DNA of 64,000 nucleotides, taken from assembly GCF_024666595.1 (NCBI RefSeq), contig NZ_CP088296.1, positions 868,001 through 932,000 of the forward strand, given 5' to 3'. The notes beneath the pieces are model-generated. The model made no database searches. It was not told where the DNA came from and saw only the letters and a list, made by a program, of their open reading frames with translations. Shown piece by piece: positions 40,958 to 55,743 of the stretch. The position numbers and the translations under genes are program-made. The DNA comes from Sphingomonas sp. J315 (GTDB lineage: Bacteria; Pseudomonadota; Alphaproteobacteria; Sphingomonadales; Sphingomonadaceae). Each line of letters opens with the position of its first letter. Position 1 is the first letter of the stretch.

Positions 40958-43070
40958 TGCGCGCCCGATCGCGGCGATCGCGCATTGCCTGCCAGCGTGC
41001 GAATTCTTCGCGCTTTTCTGGGTCGGGGTCGATGCGCCCGGCGAGCCAGAAGCCGAACCAGTCGAGGTTGCGCGCGTAGATGGCCAGACGATGCGCGGGC
41101 TGCCATTTGATATGATGCTCGCCCGGAAAGACGTACATGTCGACCGGCTTGCCATGCTCGCGCAGCGCGGTGAACGCCTCCAAGCTCGTCAGATATTCAT
41201 CGTCCGCCAGTTGCATGAGCAAAGGCGTGTCGATCGCCGCCGCATTCTGGGCGATCGAGGCCGGTGCCCAGAAGGATCGATCCGATGCCGTAGCCGGCGG
41301 GTAGCCGAGCGCGCGCATGCGATCGGCATAGGCGGGACCGACGACCGTCATCACGGTCCAGGGTTCGATGCAGCATGAGCTCATCGCCGCCGCCGCAAAC
41401 CGGTCGGTGTTGATGAGCGCGAACGCCACCGTGCTCGCGCCGTCGCTAAGACCGGTGATGCCGATCCGCGCGGGATCGGCGATCCCCAGATCGATCACCC
41501 GCTGCACGCCCTTCGTGACGGCCGACAACAGGCTGCGGCGCTCGCTCCAGCCGCGGGCGTTGGCAGCGTTGAGATCCTCATAGGTCTTGAGGGCCGGATT
41601 GGCTGCCGCGAAGAAGGGAGGGCGCTCGATGCTGAGCACGGCAAAGCCGCGCGCGGCAAAGGCATGGATCGGATATTCGTCGCCAGTCGCGCCGCGCAGG
41701 AACCCGTTGCTGAAATATTGCGTCACGATCAGCGGGAGGCGCGTGCCCGGACGGTAGCCGGGGGGAAGCACGAGGTCGCCGCGCGCTTCGAGGCCAAGGT
41801 CATTCTTCCAGAACAGTCGGACCACGCGGCCAAGGCGAAGTCGCGAGAATTCCGGGTTCGGATCGTAAAGGAGGCGCGATTGCCCGGTGCGGGGGTCGAG
41901 GATGACGAGGCGCCGGGGCACCGTCGCTGCCTCGCGTGTGCAGACCAGTTGTGCGGCGAAGAGCAAGCAGCCGTCGAGGATATCCGTCGTGGCGAAAACG
42001 CGCTTTGGCGGTCCGGCACCCGGCGTCCAGCGATAAAGCGCCATCTCGCCGCGTGCCCAGCCTTCGCGCTGAAGGAACAACAGCGGCCCGCCGCCTGGAA
42101 GCCACCACATCCCGACGATCTTGCCCAAACACGCACTCGGCGGGCAGGTGACGGTCGCACCGGAGGCGGCGGTTGCCCGCAGGACGAGCGGCCCGAGCGG
42201 CGAGGACGATTGCCGTTCGGTCCAGGCGCGCCGCCCGTCCGGTGCGTCCGCCCGCGGATCGGGCGGGACGCCCGGCACACCCTCGGCACTGATGCGCTCC
42301 CGCTCGCTCGCGCTGGCCGGGGACAGTTCGCGATCCGCCAACCCGATCTTGAAATACTCAAGCGGCGTCGATGCGCTGGGCTGCGGGCCGTTTCCCATGC
42401 TCGGTACGAAACGTTCGTCGTAATGGAAGCCGCGACGCGCTTCGCGATCCGCCGCCGAACGCTCGGCAAGCGTTCCGGGGCGGCTTGCGAAGACCAGCCC
42501 AGTGCCATCTGAAAGCCAGGCGAACCGCTCGACATCGACCGCCGAGCGGGTGAGCGGACGGCCCGGTCCGCCCGCCAAAGCCACAAGCCAAAGCTGCGTC
42601 GTTCCTCGATCTCGCCGCAGATAGGCGATCCAGCGGCCATCGGGCGACCATAAAGGCGTTACGACCTGTGGGAAGCCGGTCCGGGCGAAGAGACCGCGAT
42701 AGACGCCAACGGACAGGATCGGGTCCCCGCCTTCATCGAGGAGCCTCGGCGCTGCGGCGGGCTTGATGTCGATCACCGCGAGGCCGCGACAGTAGCGGTT
42801 GGTGTCAAGGTCCGCCCGGCTGATGACAAAAGCGGCGCGTGTTCCATCGGGCGAGAGACCAAGTGGGCTTGGCCATCCGAGGATCGATCCGTCCGGCAGT
42901 CCGATGTCGCGCAGTCGCACGAGATCCTCGGGTGCGACAAGCCGCTGCGGCTGATCGACAGCTTGCTGGCGCGGCAACAGGTCGCATCGCGCCTCGGCTA
43001 TCAACGGCAGCAGGAGCGCAGCGGCAGTGGTCAGCACACGTCGCCGATGTCCGGGTACGGCCACTACCAT
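40947..43070 (-). CDS. Lasso-peptide isopeptidase (prolyl-oligopeptidase family)
   Basis: This 707-residue protein has a signal peptide (VLTTAAALLLPLIAEARC), a beta-propeller-like N-terminal half and an alpha/beta-hydrolase C-terminus with the nucleophile GITGLSDGAS, an Asp in MQLADDEYLTS and a His in FPGEHHIKWQPAHR. Enzymes of this size and position next to lasso clusters (AtxE type) hydrolyse the isopeptide bond and linearise the lasso. It is the last gene of the sigma-FecR-receptor operon; its start overlaps the receptor stop. It is probably periplasmic and acts after import. Confidence 0.86.
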   Translation of the reverse strand: MVVAVPGHRRRVLTTAAALLLPLIAEARCDLLPRQQAVDQPQRLVAPEDLVRLRDIGLPDGSILGWPSPLGLSPDGTRAAFVISRADLDTNRYCRGLAVIDIKPAAAPRLLDEGGDPILSVGVYRGLFARTGFPQVVTPLWSPDGRWIAYLRRDRGTTQLWLVALAGGPGRPLTRSAVDVERFAWLSDGTGLVFASRPGTLAERSAADREARRGFHYDERFVPSMGNGPQPSASTPLEYFKIGLADRELSPASASERERISAEGVPGVPPDPRADAPDGRRAWTERQSSSPLGPLVLRATAASGATVTCPPSACLGKIVGMWWLPGGGPLLFLQREGWARGEMALYRWTPGAGPPKRVFATTDILDGCLLFAAQLVCTREAATVPRRLVILDPRTGQSRLLYDPNPEFSRLRLGRVVRLFWKNDLGLEARGDLVLPPGYRPGTRLPLIVTQYFSNGFLRGATGDEYPIHAFAARGFAVLSIERPPFFAAANPALKTYEDLNAANARGWSERRSLLSAVTKGVQRVIDLGIADPARIGITGLSDGASTVAFALINTDRFAAAAMSSCCIEPWTVMTVVGPAYADRMRALGYPPATASDRSFWAPASIAQNAAAIDTPLLMQLADDEYLTSLEAFTALREHGKPVDMYVFPGEHHIKWQPAHRLAIYARNLDWFGFWLAGRIDPDPEKREEFARWQAMRDRRDRARIKQ

Positions 43071-45640
43071 TTCTTCGACAGCCCGACGGCGATGAAGCGT
43101 CCGACCGGCGAATAGTTGGTCGAGTCGTAGGGCGTATCGTAATAAACCGACGTCGCGATCGTCGTCGGCGTCTCGTCGAAGATGTTCTGGACGGACAGCG
43201 ACAATTCGATCCCGGCCAGCGGTCCCGCAGCGTTGGCGAACCGGTACCGCCCCGAGATGTCGACAGTGGTCATTCCGCCGATACGGACTGCGGTCGCCGG
43301 GCGCGTGTCGCGGACCTCGCCGATATGGCTGACCGTCGCCGCAATGCCCAGCGGTCCGTTATCCCAGCGGATCATTCCGCGCGCGCGCCATTGCGGCGGA
43401 TTGAACAGCCTGCCGGCCAGTGGTTGAACCGGCTGGGCGGGCGCGAGCTGTTGCTCGCTGTCGAGATAACTCGCGTTGAGGCTCATCTCGATGGAGCCGC
43501 GCGCAACCGCCATCCGATAACGTAGCAGCGCATCGACACCGTGGATCGACTGTCGCCCCGCATTGATGTTCGCGCTGTCGATGATCGCGACGACCCGCGC
43601 CGGATCATAGGTTGAGCCCGTGGCGTTGATGAACTGGTCCGCACCGGCGATGAGCGCAGCCTGCTGGCCCGGCGTCGGGTTGAGGGTGATCTGGTCGCGA
43701 TAAATCGGGTTGGACAATGCCTGCGAGAGCAGCAGGATCGGATTGACGATGCGATCCACATAGCGCGTCGAGAAATAGCTCAGCTCAAGCGTCGCGCCCG
43801 CAAGCGAAGGCGGATGGAGTGCGATCGTCGCTGACCAGCTCCTCGCCTTCTCTGGCTTGAGCGCCGGATTGCCCCCCGCCCGTAACAGCGCGGATGAACC
43901 GGACGGATAGCCAACGCCGCCGAAACTCGTGACCGGATAGAGCAGTGCCTGCCCGACCTGATATTGCTGGATGAAGCTGGGTGCGCGGAACGACCGGCCC
44001 CAGGTCGCCTTCAGATCGAGGCTGTCCGATGGCGAATAGACGATCCCCAATTTTGGGGTGACGACGTCGGCTACGCCACGATAGCGCTCATAGCGGATCG
44101 CACCGCTCAGGTTGAGGTGCCGGATCAGCGGAATCTGCTGATCGGGCGAAATGACTGGCAAGCTCAATTCGCCATAGGCGTAGAAGATGTCCTGCGAGGC
44201 ATCGATGTTCTGGATCGCGCCCGCGCCGCGAAACAGCGCGAAATCGTTGAACCGCACACCCGCCCCCAGCGCGAGTTTTGCCGGCCCGCCCGGAAGCGCG
44301 ATCAGGGGTCCGTCGGCGGAGAGTTCGCCGGTGGTCGAGCGATTGTCGTAGCGTCCCCCAGCGGTGCTGGCGAAGGCATTGTTGACGAAGGTGTCTCCCC
44401 GAAAGGCCGTGCTGCTTTCACCAAAGCTGCCGGTGAGATTCACCCGCCACAGGTCCAGTGACCAGCGCAGGCTGGCGGCCAGCGCGTGGGATTCGGCCTC
44501 GAAGCTTTGCGTCGTTCGGCTGACTGCAAGGTCGCCCGCAAAATTGAGCGGATATGTCGTCGCACTGGTGCGGTGATTATAGAGCGCGTCGGCCTCGATC
44601 GAGAGGGCGTCCGTCAGTCGTTGATGACCGCTGGCGGTAACGGCATGGCGCGTGCTCGCGGGGAGCAGCGTGATGCCGGGACGCGAGGCGGCATAATCGC
44701 GGTCGGCCGCGCTGATCGCGGTGTTGTCGGCATATTCATAGGTGATGAAGGCGCTGCCGCTGTCCCAGCGACCGCCCGCGATCGCGCCATATTGCTGCTG
44801 GAAATTGCCGCCCTCGGTCGAGCCGCCGATGCGCGCGCGTGTCTCGATCCCGTCGAAATCGCGCTTGAGGACGACGTTGACCACCCCGCCAACGGCGTCA
44901 GAGCCATAGAGCGCCGAAGCGCCGTCGGCGACGATTTCGATGCGGTCGACCGCCGCCAGGGGAATCGCCGAGACATCGACGCCTTGCCGCGCCGAATCAT
45001 AAGGGAGGCGGCGGCCGTTAAGGATCGTCAGCGTTGCGTCGCTGCCAAGTCCGCGCAGGTTGAACGACGATCCCCCGCCGACATTTCCGCCGGTGCTGGA
45101 AGGGACATTGAAGCCCACGCCCGGATTCTGCCCGCCGCCATAACTTTGCGGCACGCTGCGTGCGACCTCGCCAAGGTCCGACTGGCCGGCATCGCGTATT
45201 GCTTGCTGGTCCAGCCGGACGACCGGAGACGCCACCGGCGCTCCGCGAATACGGCTGCCGGTCACAACGACCTCAGACTCGCCTGCCTGTTGCGCAGTCT
45301 CCCGCGAAGCGGAATCCCGCTCGATGATCAGACCCGTAGCGATGACGCGATAGCGCAGACCCGAGCCGGCAAGCAGGGCATTCAGCGCCTCTTCGGCGGT
45401 GTGATCCCCGTCCAGGGCAGGCGCGTCCTTGCCGTTGACCAGGATGGAAGGCGCGATGATGCTACGGCCGGATGCAATGGCGACTGCGCGTAGCGATTCA
45501 GCCAGTGATTGTGCCGGAAGACGGTAGGTCTGTCGCCCGGAGGCTTGCGCCGATGCCGGGGCCGAACCCAGGATCAAGGCGGCTGTGCATGTCGAAATCG
45601 AAGTCGCGAACGCCGCGTTGCGCAATATTGTCATCGTCAA
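43064..45640 (-). CDS. TonB-dependent transducer receptor (lasso-peptide uptake)
   Basis: This 858-residue outer-membrane receptor has a signal peptide ending near APASAQA. An STN signalling domain follows (LPAQSLAESLRAVAIASGRSIIAP to LIIER), then the plug (VVVTGSRIRG to ALYGSDAVGGVVNVVLKRDF) and a beta-barrel ending in KKW. The STN domain marks receptors that signal to a FecR protein. With FecR, a sigma factor and the isopeptidase in one operon, the ligand is probably the lasso peptide; a siderophore is the alternative. Confidence 0.87.
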   Translation of the reverse strand: MTMTILRNAAFATSISTCTAALILGSAPASAQASGRQTYRLPAQSLAESLRAVAIASGRSIIAPSILVNGKDAPALDGDHTAEEALNALLAGSGLRYRVIATGLIIERDSASRETAQQAGESEVVVTGSRIRGAPVASPVVRLDQQAIRDAGQSDLGEVARSVPQSYGGGQNPGVGFNVPSSTGGNVGGGSSFNLRGLGSDATLTILNGRRLPYDSARQGVDVSAIPLAAVDRIEIVADGASALYGSDAVGGVVNVVLKRDFDGIETRARIGGSTEGGNFQQQYGAIAGGRWDSGSAFITYEYADNTAISAADRDYAASRPGITLLPASTRHAVTASGHQRLTDALSIEADALYNHRTSATTYPLNFAGDLAVSRTTQSFEAESHALAASLRWSLDLWRVNLTGSFGESSTAFRGDTFVNNAFASTAGGRYDNRSTTGELSADGPLIALPGGPAKLALGAGVRFNDFALFRGAGAIQNIDASQDIFYAYGELSLPVISPDQQIPLIRHLNLSGAIRYERYRGVADVVTPKLGIVYSPSDSLDLKATWGRSFRAPSFIQQYQVGQALLYPVTSFGGVGYPSGSSALLRAGGNPALKPEKARSWSATIALHPPSLAGATLELSYFSTRYVDRIVNPILLLSQALSNPIYRDQITLNPTPGQQAALIAGADQFINATGSTYDPARVVAIIDSANINAGRQSIHGVDALLRYRMAVARGSIEMSLNASYLDSEQQLAPAQPVQPLAGRLFNPPQWRARGMIRWDNGPLGIAATVSHIGEVRDTRPATAVRIGGMTTVDISGRYRFANAAGPLAGIELSLSVQNIFDETPTTIATSVYYDTPYDSTNYSPVGRFIAVGLSKKW

Positions 45641-45721
45641 GTGCCCCTGCGCGACGCCGACGTGGCATCGCTTGGGGGCTTCGACACCAGGGGCGTCGCC
45701 TACCCTGGGAATTTTTTTCGG

Positions 45722-46783
45722 CTATCGACGCCGAGACAGGATGAGGGTGCCGCGATCGGCGAGCGCGACGTCAAGATTGAAGGTTGCCGCCAGCATTTGG
45801 GCAAGCTCACGGGGCTTTGTTGCGGCGAAGGTGCCGGTGAACCGCAACGCGCCCAACTTGGGGTCCGCCAGCCGGATCTGTTGGTCATTGTAGCGGTTCG
45901 TGGCTGCCACCACCTGCGCGAGCGGTGCGTCCTCGAAGGACAGCATGCCCGAGGTCCACCGCATGTCCGACTCCCGAAGCGGCACCGGCGATCCAGCCGG
46001 GGTTTGCGGCTCGAGTGCAAGCTGCTGGCCAGGACGCAGCAATCGGCCCTTGCCGACCGTTTCGCCTGTCCAAGTCACGGCTGTGCGGACCTCGACCGAT
46101 CCGCGCAGGAGCGACACGGTCATCCGCCGTGCCTGCTGTTCGACATCGAACAAGGTTCCGTGCGCAATGATTAAGCCGCCATCCGACTGGACAACGAACG
46201 GCCGCGCCGTGTCATGCGCCACGTCGAAACGAGCACGCCCCCGACGAAGCAACAATCTTCGTTCGCCATCCGTATAGGCCACCAGGAGCAGGCTGTCGGT
46301 GTCGAGCGTCACGCGCGAGCCATCGGAAAGCGTGGTGGTGCGGATCTCACCGAGCCGGCTGGCGATCTCGGTCGGCTCGACTGCCCTCGACCAAGGCCCA
46401 TCGAGCCGCGACATGCCGATGCCTGCAAAGATGACAAGGAGGACAGCCGCCGCCGCTGCGAAGGCCAATGTCGGGCGGCGCCGATCCACAGCCCGGGCAG
46501 TTTGGCGCCGCGCCGGTTCAGCGGCAGGCGTCTGCGCCGCCAGGGCCATGTTCTCCCAGTTTGCGAGAACCTCGTCATAGATGTCGGCATGTCGCGGATC
46601 GGCGGCGTACCAGGCCTCGAAATCCTCATGATGGTCCGCGCTGTCAGGCGCGCGCAGACGCGCCAGCCAGGTGACAGCGGTCGCCCGGATGGTATCGTCC
46701 GGGCTGGGTGCCTCCCCGGCCTCGGATGTCAACGCGACCTCAGCACGTGGTCGAGACGCGCGATTGCCTTCGTCATGTGCCAT
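45722..46783 (-). CDS. FecR-family anti-sigma/signal-transfer protein
   Basis: This 353-residue protein has an N-terminal cytoplasmic DUF4880 domain (AVTWLARLRAPDSADHHEDFEAWYAADPRHADIYDEV), one membrane helix (TLAFAAAAAVLLVIFAGIGM), the periplasmic FecR domain (LGEIRTTTLSDGSRVTLDTDS) and a C-terminal DUF4974 part (SFEDAPLAQVVAATNRYN). It passes the ligand signal from the receptor's STN domain to the ECF sigma factor. Its start overlaps the sigma gene by 55 bp. Confidence 0.9.
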   Translation of the reverse strand: MAHDEGNRASRPRAEVALTSEAGEAPSPDDTIRATAVTWLARLRAPDSADHHEDFEAWYAADPRHADIYDEVLANWENMALAAQTPAAEPARRQTARAVDRRRPTLAFAAAAAVLLVIFAGIGMSRLDGPWSRAVEPTEIASRLGEIRTTTLSDGSRVTLDTDSLLLVAYTDGERRLLLRRGRARFDVAHDTARPFVVQSDGGLIIAHGTLFDVEQQARRMTVSLLRGSVEVRTAVTWTGETVGKGRLLRPGQQLALEPQTPAGSPVPLRESDMRWTSGMLSFEDAPLAQVVAATNRYNDQQIRLADPKLGALRFTGTFAATKPRELAQMLAATFNLDVALADRGTLILSRRR

Positions 46784-47316
46784 TCGACGCCTTTTACGCT
46801 CAATCCCATCCGCTTGGCGATATCGCTATAGCTGACGCCATCGACGCGGTGGGCCAGGAATATCTCGCGGGTCTTCGGATTAAGCCGCATCAGGGCGCCT
46901 TGGAGCCGGTTGAGTAGATCACGCGCCTCCAGCGCCGCGATCATGTCTGGCCCGGCGAGCGATTCCTCATCCGCAGGGACGTGCTGGGCGAGCGATCGCT
47001 GCAAGGCGGTCCTCGCGCGACTGCGAAGCAGGTTCGTCGCGATACGGTTGAGATAGGCTTCGGGTTGCTCGATCGTCCGGTCCTTCGTCGCCGACGCATC
47101 GACGAGCCGGGCGAAGCTCTCCTGCACCAGATCTCCCACATCCTGCCGATCCGTCCGGCGCGCGAAGTAGCGATGCAGCCGCGGCGCCTGAGTCTGGTAC
47201 AAGTCGTTCAGCGCCAGGACCGATCCGGCCGCGACCCGATTATCGGGCGGCAATGGATCGCCCTCGGCCAGGCGAGGCGAGGTCAATGCGTTCAAAACAT
47301 CGGGGATCAGGCGCAT
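46729..47316 (-). CDS. ECF sigma factor (FecI-like)
   Basis: This 195-residue sigma-70 family factor starts at ATG 47316 (MRLIPDVLNALTSP); the frame is open further upstream but that part looks non-coding. Region 2 is YQTQAPRLHRYFARRTDRQDVGDLVQESFARL, and region 4 is LNPKTREIFLAHRVDGVSYSDIAKRMGLSVKGVEWHMTKAI. It would activate its own operon, including the receptor and isopeptidase, when the ligand binds. Confidence 0.87.
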   Translation of the reverse strand: MRLIPDVLNALTSPRLAEGDPLPPDNRVAAGSVLALNDLYQTQAPRLHRYFARRTDRQDVGDLVQESFARLVDASATKDRTIEQPEAYLNRIATNLLRSRARTALQRSLAQHVPADEESLAGPDMIAALEARDLLNRLQGALMRLNPKTREIFLAHRVDGVSYSDIAKRMGLSVKGVEWHMTKAIARLDHVLRSR

Positions 47317-47780
47317 CGCGATACCCGATCCCGAGGGTATGGCGGACCACTCGCCCGAAAAAATCTGATCAGTCCAATATCCATCGCCGACTCGCCCGTT
47401 TCGAGGCGACGCCGGCGGAAGCCGGGTGTTGAGAAGCACGCTTGAGTCGTGCGCCGACGCCTTTGGCCGCAAGCGGCTTGGACATGCGCGTCGGCCACCC
47501 GGCCGCGTCGATGGCGGGTCATTCTTCCCAAGCGAGGTTCTCAAGCCTCGGCGCCGCCCTCGCGGCACCCGAGCAGACTAACAGCCTGACTCGAAGAAGC
47601 AACTCCGGCAGGGTCGGTTGAATGCGCGCCAAATGCCCGCCTTGGTAGATCTTATCACCTTTGCTTGGATGGCTTGGGTTGCTGCTCGCGAACCCGCGAA
47701 CCACATTCGAAGACTCCGTCGAGATTTTTGGCACTAGTCGCCGATTGCCCCGCTTCGCCCAGGATGCTACGGGCCGGTAT
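47317..47780. other. Divergent intergenic region between sigma factor and czc operon 2
   Basis: These 464 bp hold no convincing gene, although the sigma frame stays open to 47568. Directly upstream of the sigma ATG is a 6-bp perfect dyad with an 8-nt loop (ATACCC at 47321-47326, GGGTAT at 47335-47340). It overlaps the presumed ribosome site. Promoters for both operons must lie here, but I could not assign clear -35/-10 boxes. Confidence 0.4.
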
Positions 47781-48164
47781 ATGGGGCGCATCCTGTCAGC
47801 CTTGCTCATTCTCGTCCTGGCGCTTTCGCACGGGCCGATGGGCGCGGCCGTGCCTCATCTTGACGGTTCGACGCATGAGCATGTTCGTGCGGTCGATGCC
47901 GACCACCACGATCATCACAATGACGATCCTGCGGCCGTTGACGCGCAATCTGCTCAGACTGATGCAGCCCCCGACCGGTCGAACGATCTGGACAAGGCAA
48001 CGCAGGGATCGGGCTATCATACTCACGTCGCCGCTGATGGTGTCCCGGGCAGCTCAATAAGCCTGCTTGCGAGCGCCAGCGACAAAGTCCGGCGGCAGCC
48101 CCTCGATGACGCCCGTCTGCGCTCGACAACGCTGGAACCACTCCCCGAACCACCGTCAGCCTGA
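47781..48164 (+). CDS. Small secreted His-rich protein, first gene of czc operon 2
   Basis: This 127-residue protein starts MGRILSALLILVLALSHGPMGAAVP (signal peptide) and continues with a His/Asp-rich stretch (HLDGSTHEHVRAVDADHHDHHNDD) suited to binding Zn, Co or Ni in the periplasm. It holds the same place as the gene at 4425 in island 1. The two share little beyond composition. The start was chosen at the ATG giving the signal peptide. Confidence 0.65.
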   Translation: MGRILSALLILVLALSHGPMGAAVPHLDGSTHEHVRAVDADHHDHHNDDPAAVDAQSAQTDAAPDRSNDLDKATQGSGYHTHVAADGVPGSSISLLASASDKVRRQPLDDARLRSTTLEPLPEPPSA

Positions 48165-48227
48165 CCCTAGCCGTCCCGCGGCCTGCGTTCGCGCGCGCCG
48201 CTGACCGATAGGATCAGGAGATTTCAG

Positions 48228-49465
48228 ATGCATTCCCCGTTCAGGGCCGCGCTTGTCGTGGCTGTCTGTCTGCCATCGGCAGCGCTGGCTCAGGCACAGC
48301 CGCTGACGCTCGACGACGCAATCCGGCGCACGCTTGCCGCCGCACCGCAAACCGCCTCCACCGCCGCCCGGATCGAGGCGCAGACCGCCGCGCGCACCGC
48401 CGCCGGACTGGGTCCGCAACCGACGATCGAAGTCACGACTGAAAACTTCGGCATTCCGAGCGGCGACCTCTATGATCAGTTTCAGGTCACTGCCACCTAC
48501 AGCCAGCGCATCGAACGCGGCGGCAAGCGCGAAGCGCGCGTTGCCGTCGTCGATCGCGATATGGACGTGACGCGCGCTGAGGCGATCGTCGTTCGGCTAG
48601 ACGTCATTGCACAGGTCCAGCGTCTTTATGTCGAGGTACAGGCGACCGAGGCGCAGATCGGTATCGCCAGGCAGCGGCTGACGATGGCCCGGATGGTCGA
48701 GGCCGAAGTGAAGCGCCGCGTCGCTTCAGCCAAAGACCCGCTGTTCGCCGGAATGCGCGCGACCACCAGTGTGTCCGAAGCCAGCGTCGATGTGGAACTT
48801 GCGATTCACGCCCGCGACGCCGCGCTGAAGCGACTGGCGGCAATGTGGGGCGGTGCATCGGCTGGTCTATCGGTCCCGACCAGCGACTTTCTGTCGTTCA
48901 AGCACGAGCCCGTCGGCGCGGCGGGGGCAGCCCCGGCGGACCTTGCCGTTTTTGTGGCGCGCGGCGCGCGTGCTGATGCAGCGATCAACCTTCAGGTCGC
49001 GAATGCCAAGCGCGATCCCACAATCTCTGCGGGACCGCGCTTCATTGGCACCGGTGATGTCGCACTGGTCGCTGGCGTCTCATTGCCGCTGGGAGGACGT
49101 CGCATATCAGACGCACGATTAGCCGAAGCCCAGGCCGACCGACGGCGGGTCGAGGCCGATCTGGCGGTTGAGCGCTTCACCCGCGAACGGACGATCGCGC
49201 TGGCCGTCGAGAAGGTCGAGGAAACCGCGCATGAGGCGGAGGCGATCCGCGATCAGGTCATTCCGAACGCCGACCTCACTCTGATGGAGGTCCGCGTCGG
49301 CTATAATCGCGGATTCTTCAGCTATGTCGATGTGTCGGCGGCGCAAACGACGCTCGCCAATGCCCGCGCCCGGATGGTCGATGCCGTGCGCCGTCACCAT
49401 GAGGCCAGGGTCGAACTCGACCGACTGACCGGCCGCTTCACCGAACTCGCCAAGGGGGATTTCTG

Positions 49466-49466
<1 letters not shown>
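48228..49466 (+). CDS. czcC: CzcC-like outer-membrane efflux protein (operon 2)
   Basis: This 412-residue TolC-family channel has a signal peptide ending in SAALAQA, a first coiled coil from LTLDDAIRRTLAAAPQTASTAARIEA, the conserved QRIERGGKREARVAV, and a second repeat ending with YVDVSAAQTTLANARARMVDAVRRHHEARVELDRLTG. It shares only family-level similarity with the island 1 copy. Its stop overlaps the czcB start (TGATG). Confidence 0.87.
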
Positions 49467-54325
<4,859 letters not shown>

Positions 54326-54329
<4 letters not shown>

Positions 54330-55054
54330 TGATGCCTGCGAACACAATCCAGCGATGGATGTCTGATAAACGAACCGCGCTCCTGTTGCTGAGCGCCCTG
54401 CTGGTCCTGCTGCTCGCCGCCGTCGATGCGTTCGCGCATGGCGTCGAGGAAGGCGACAAGGGCTATATTCAGGAAAGCAGCGGGGTGCTGTTCATGCCTT
54501 TCCTGTATCTGGGGGCCAAGCATATGGTCACCGGATACGACCATCTGCTGTTCCTGTTCGGGGTCATCTTCTTCCTGTATCGGATGAAGGACATCGGCAT
54601 CTACGTCACGCTGTTCGCGGTCGGCCATTCCACCACGATGCTGTTCGGCGTGCTGACCGGGATCAGCGCCAACGCCTATCTCATCGACGCGATCATTGGT
54701 CTGTCCGTCGTCTACAAGGCGCTCGATAATATGGGGGCGTTCCGGCGATGGTTCGGCGTTCAGCCAAATACCAAAGCGGCAACTCTGATCTTCGGCTTCT
54801 TCCATGGCTTTGGACTGGCGACCAAAATCCTTGAGTTCGAGATGTCGCCGAACGGCCTGCTGCCCAATCTGATTGCGTTCAACATCGGTGTCGAAATCGG
54901 CCAGTTGCTCGCGCTCGGCGCGATCCTGATCGCGATGGGTTTCTGGCGTCGCACCCGCAGCTTCCAGCGCCATGCTTATGTCGCCAACGTAATCCTGATG
55001 ACCGCTGGCTTCGTGCTGGTGGGCTACCAACTGACCGGCCTCGTCGCCGCCTGA
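54326..55054 (+). CDS. HupE/UreJ-family metal transporter
   Basis: This 242-residue membrane protein has six or seven segments after a signal-like N-terminus ending in AFAHG. Family motifs are LGAKHMVTGYDHLLFLFGVIFF, AVGHSTTMLF, FFHGFGLA and FNIGVEIGQ, with His and Asp placed to carry Ni or Co. It probably imports or secondarily exports nickel or cobalt. The start overlaps the lipoprotein stop. Confidence 0.85.
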
Positions 55055-55067
55055 CCGGAGAAATCCC

Positions 55068-55697
55068 ATGTATAATTCCCAGATGCCAAACGCCGACGAA
55101 CTGCCCACGTCGCGTCAGCTCGTTCGCTCGACCGCGATTGCGGCGGGGGTTGCGGGCGCGTTGCTCGTGACTATCGTGCTGCCATCCGAATATGCCATCG
55201 ATCCCACGGGCATCGGGCGGGTGCTCGGCCTGACCGAAATGGGCGAGATCAAACAGCAGCTCGCGGCGGAAGCTGCCGAGGAAGAAGCGCAGGCGGCGGC
55301 ACCGACTCCGTCGGCAATGCCGGTGGCGACGTCACCAGCGGCAAAGGCCGATGCGACAAAGGCGGCAGCCGCGCGCACCGACGAAATGAAGCTGACGCTT
55401 GCACCCGGCGAAGCGGCTGAGATCAAGGTCACTGCGGACGCCGGGGCCGCTATCGCATTCGACTGGTCGGTGACGGGCGGACACGTCAACTATGACACGC
55501 ATGGCGACAAGATCGGCGCGCCTCGCGGCTTCTACCACGGTTATGGCAAAGGCAAGGAGTCGACCGGCGAGCGCGGCACGCTGGTTGCTGCATTCGACGG
55601 GGGACATGGCTGGTTCTGGCGGAACCGCTCAGGCGCGCCGGTGACGGTCACGCTGAAGACCAGCGGGAATTACGCTGCGATCAAACGGGTGGTTTGA
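55068..55697 (+). CDS. Membrane-anchored periplasmic protein (HupE partner)
   Basis: This 209-residue protein has one N-terminal membrane helix (STAIAAGVAGALLVTIVLP), an Ala/Pro/Lys-rich linker (residues about 65-105) and a compact beta-rich domain (LTLAPGEAAEIKVTADAGAAIAFDWSV to GGHGWFWRNRSGAPVTVTLKTSG). A gene of this type commonly follows hupE in metal clusters. The periplasmic domain may deliver or sense metal; the function is not established. Confidence 0.72.
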   Translation: MYNSQMPNADELPTSRQLVRSTAIAAGVAGALLVTIVLPSEYAIDPTGIGRVLGLTEMGEIKQQLAAEAAEEEAQAAAPTPSAMPVATSPAAKADATKAAAARTDEMKLTLAPGEAAEIKVTADAGAAIAFDWSVTGGHVNYDTHGDKIGAPRGFYHGYGKGKESTGERGTLVAAFDGGHGWFWRNRSGAPVTVTLKTSGNYAAIKRVV

Positions 55698-55743
55698 CGC
55701 GAGCGTCTCTGACGTGTGAAGCGGACGACAATGGGGACATGAA

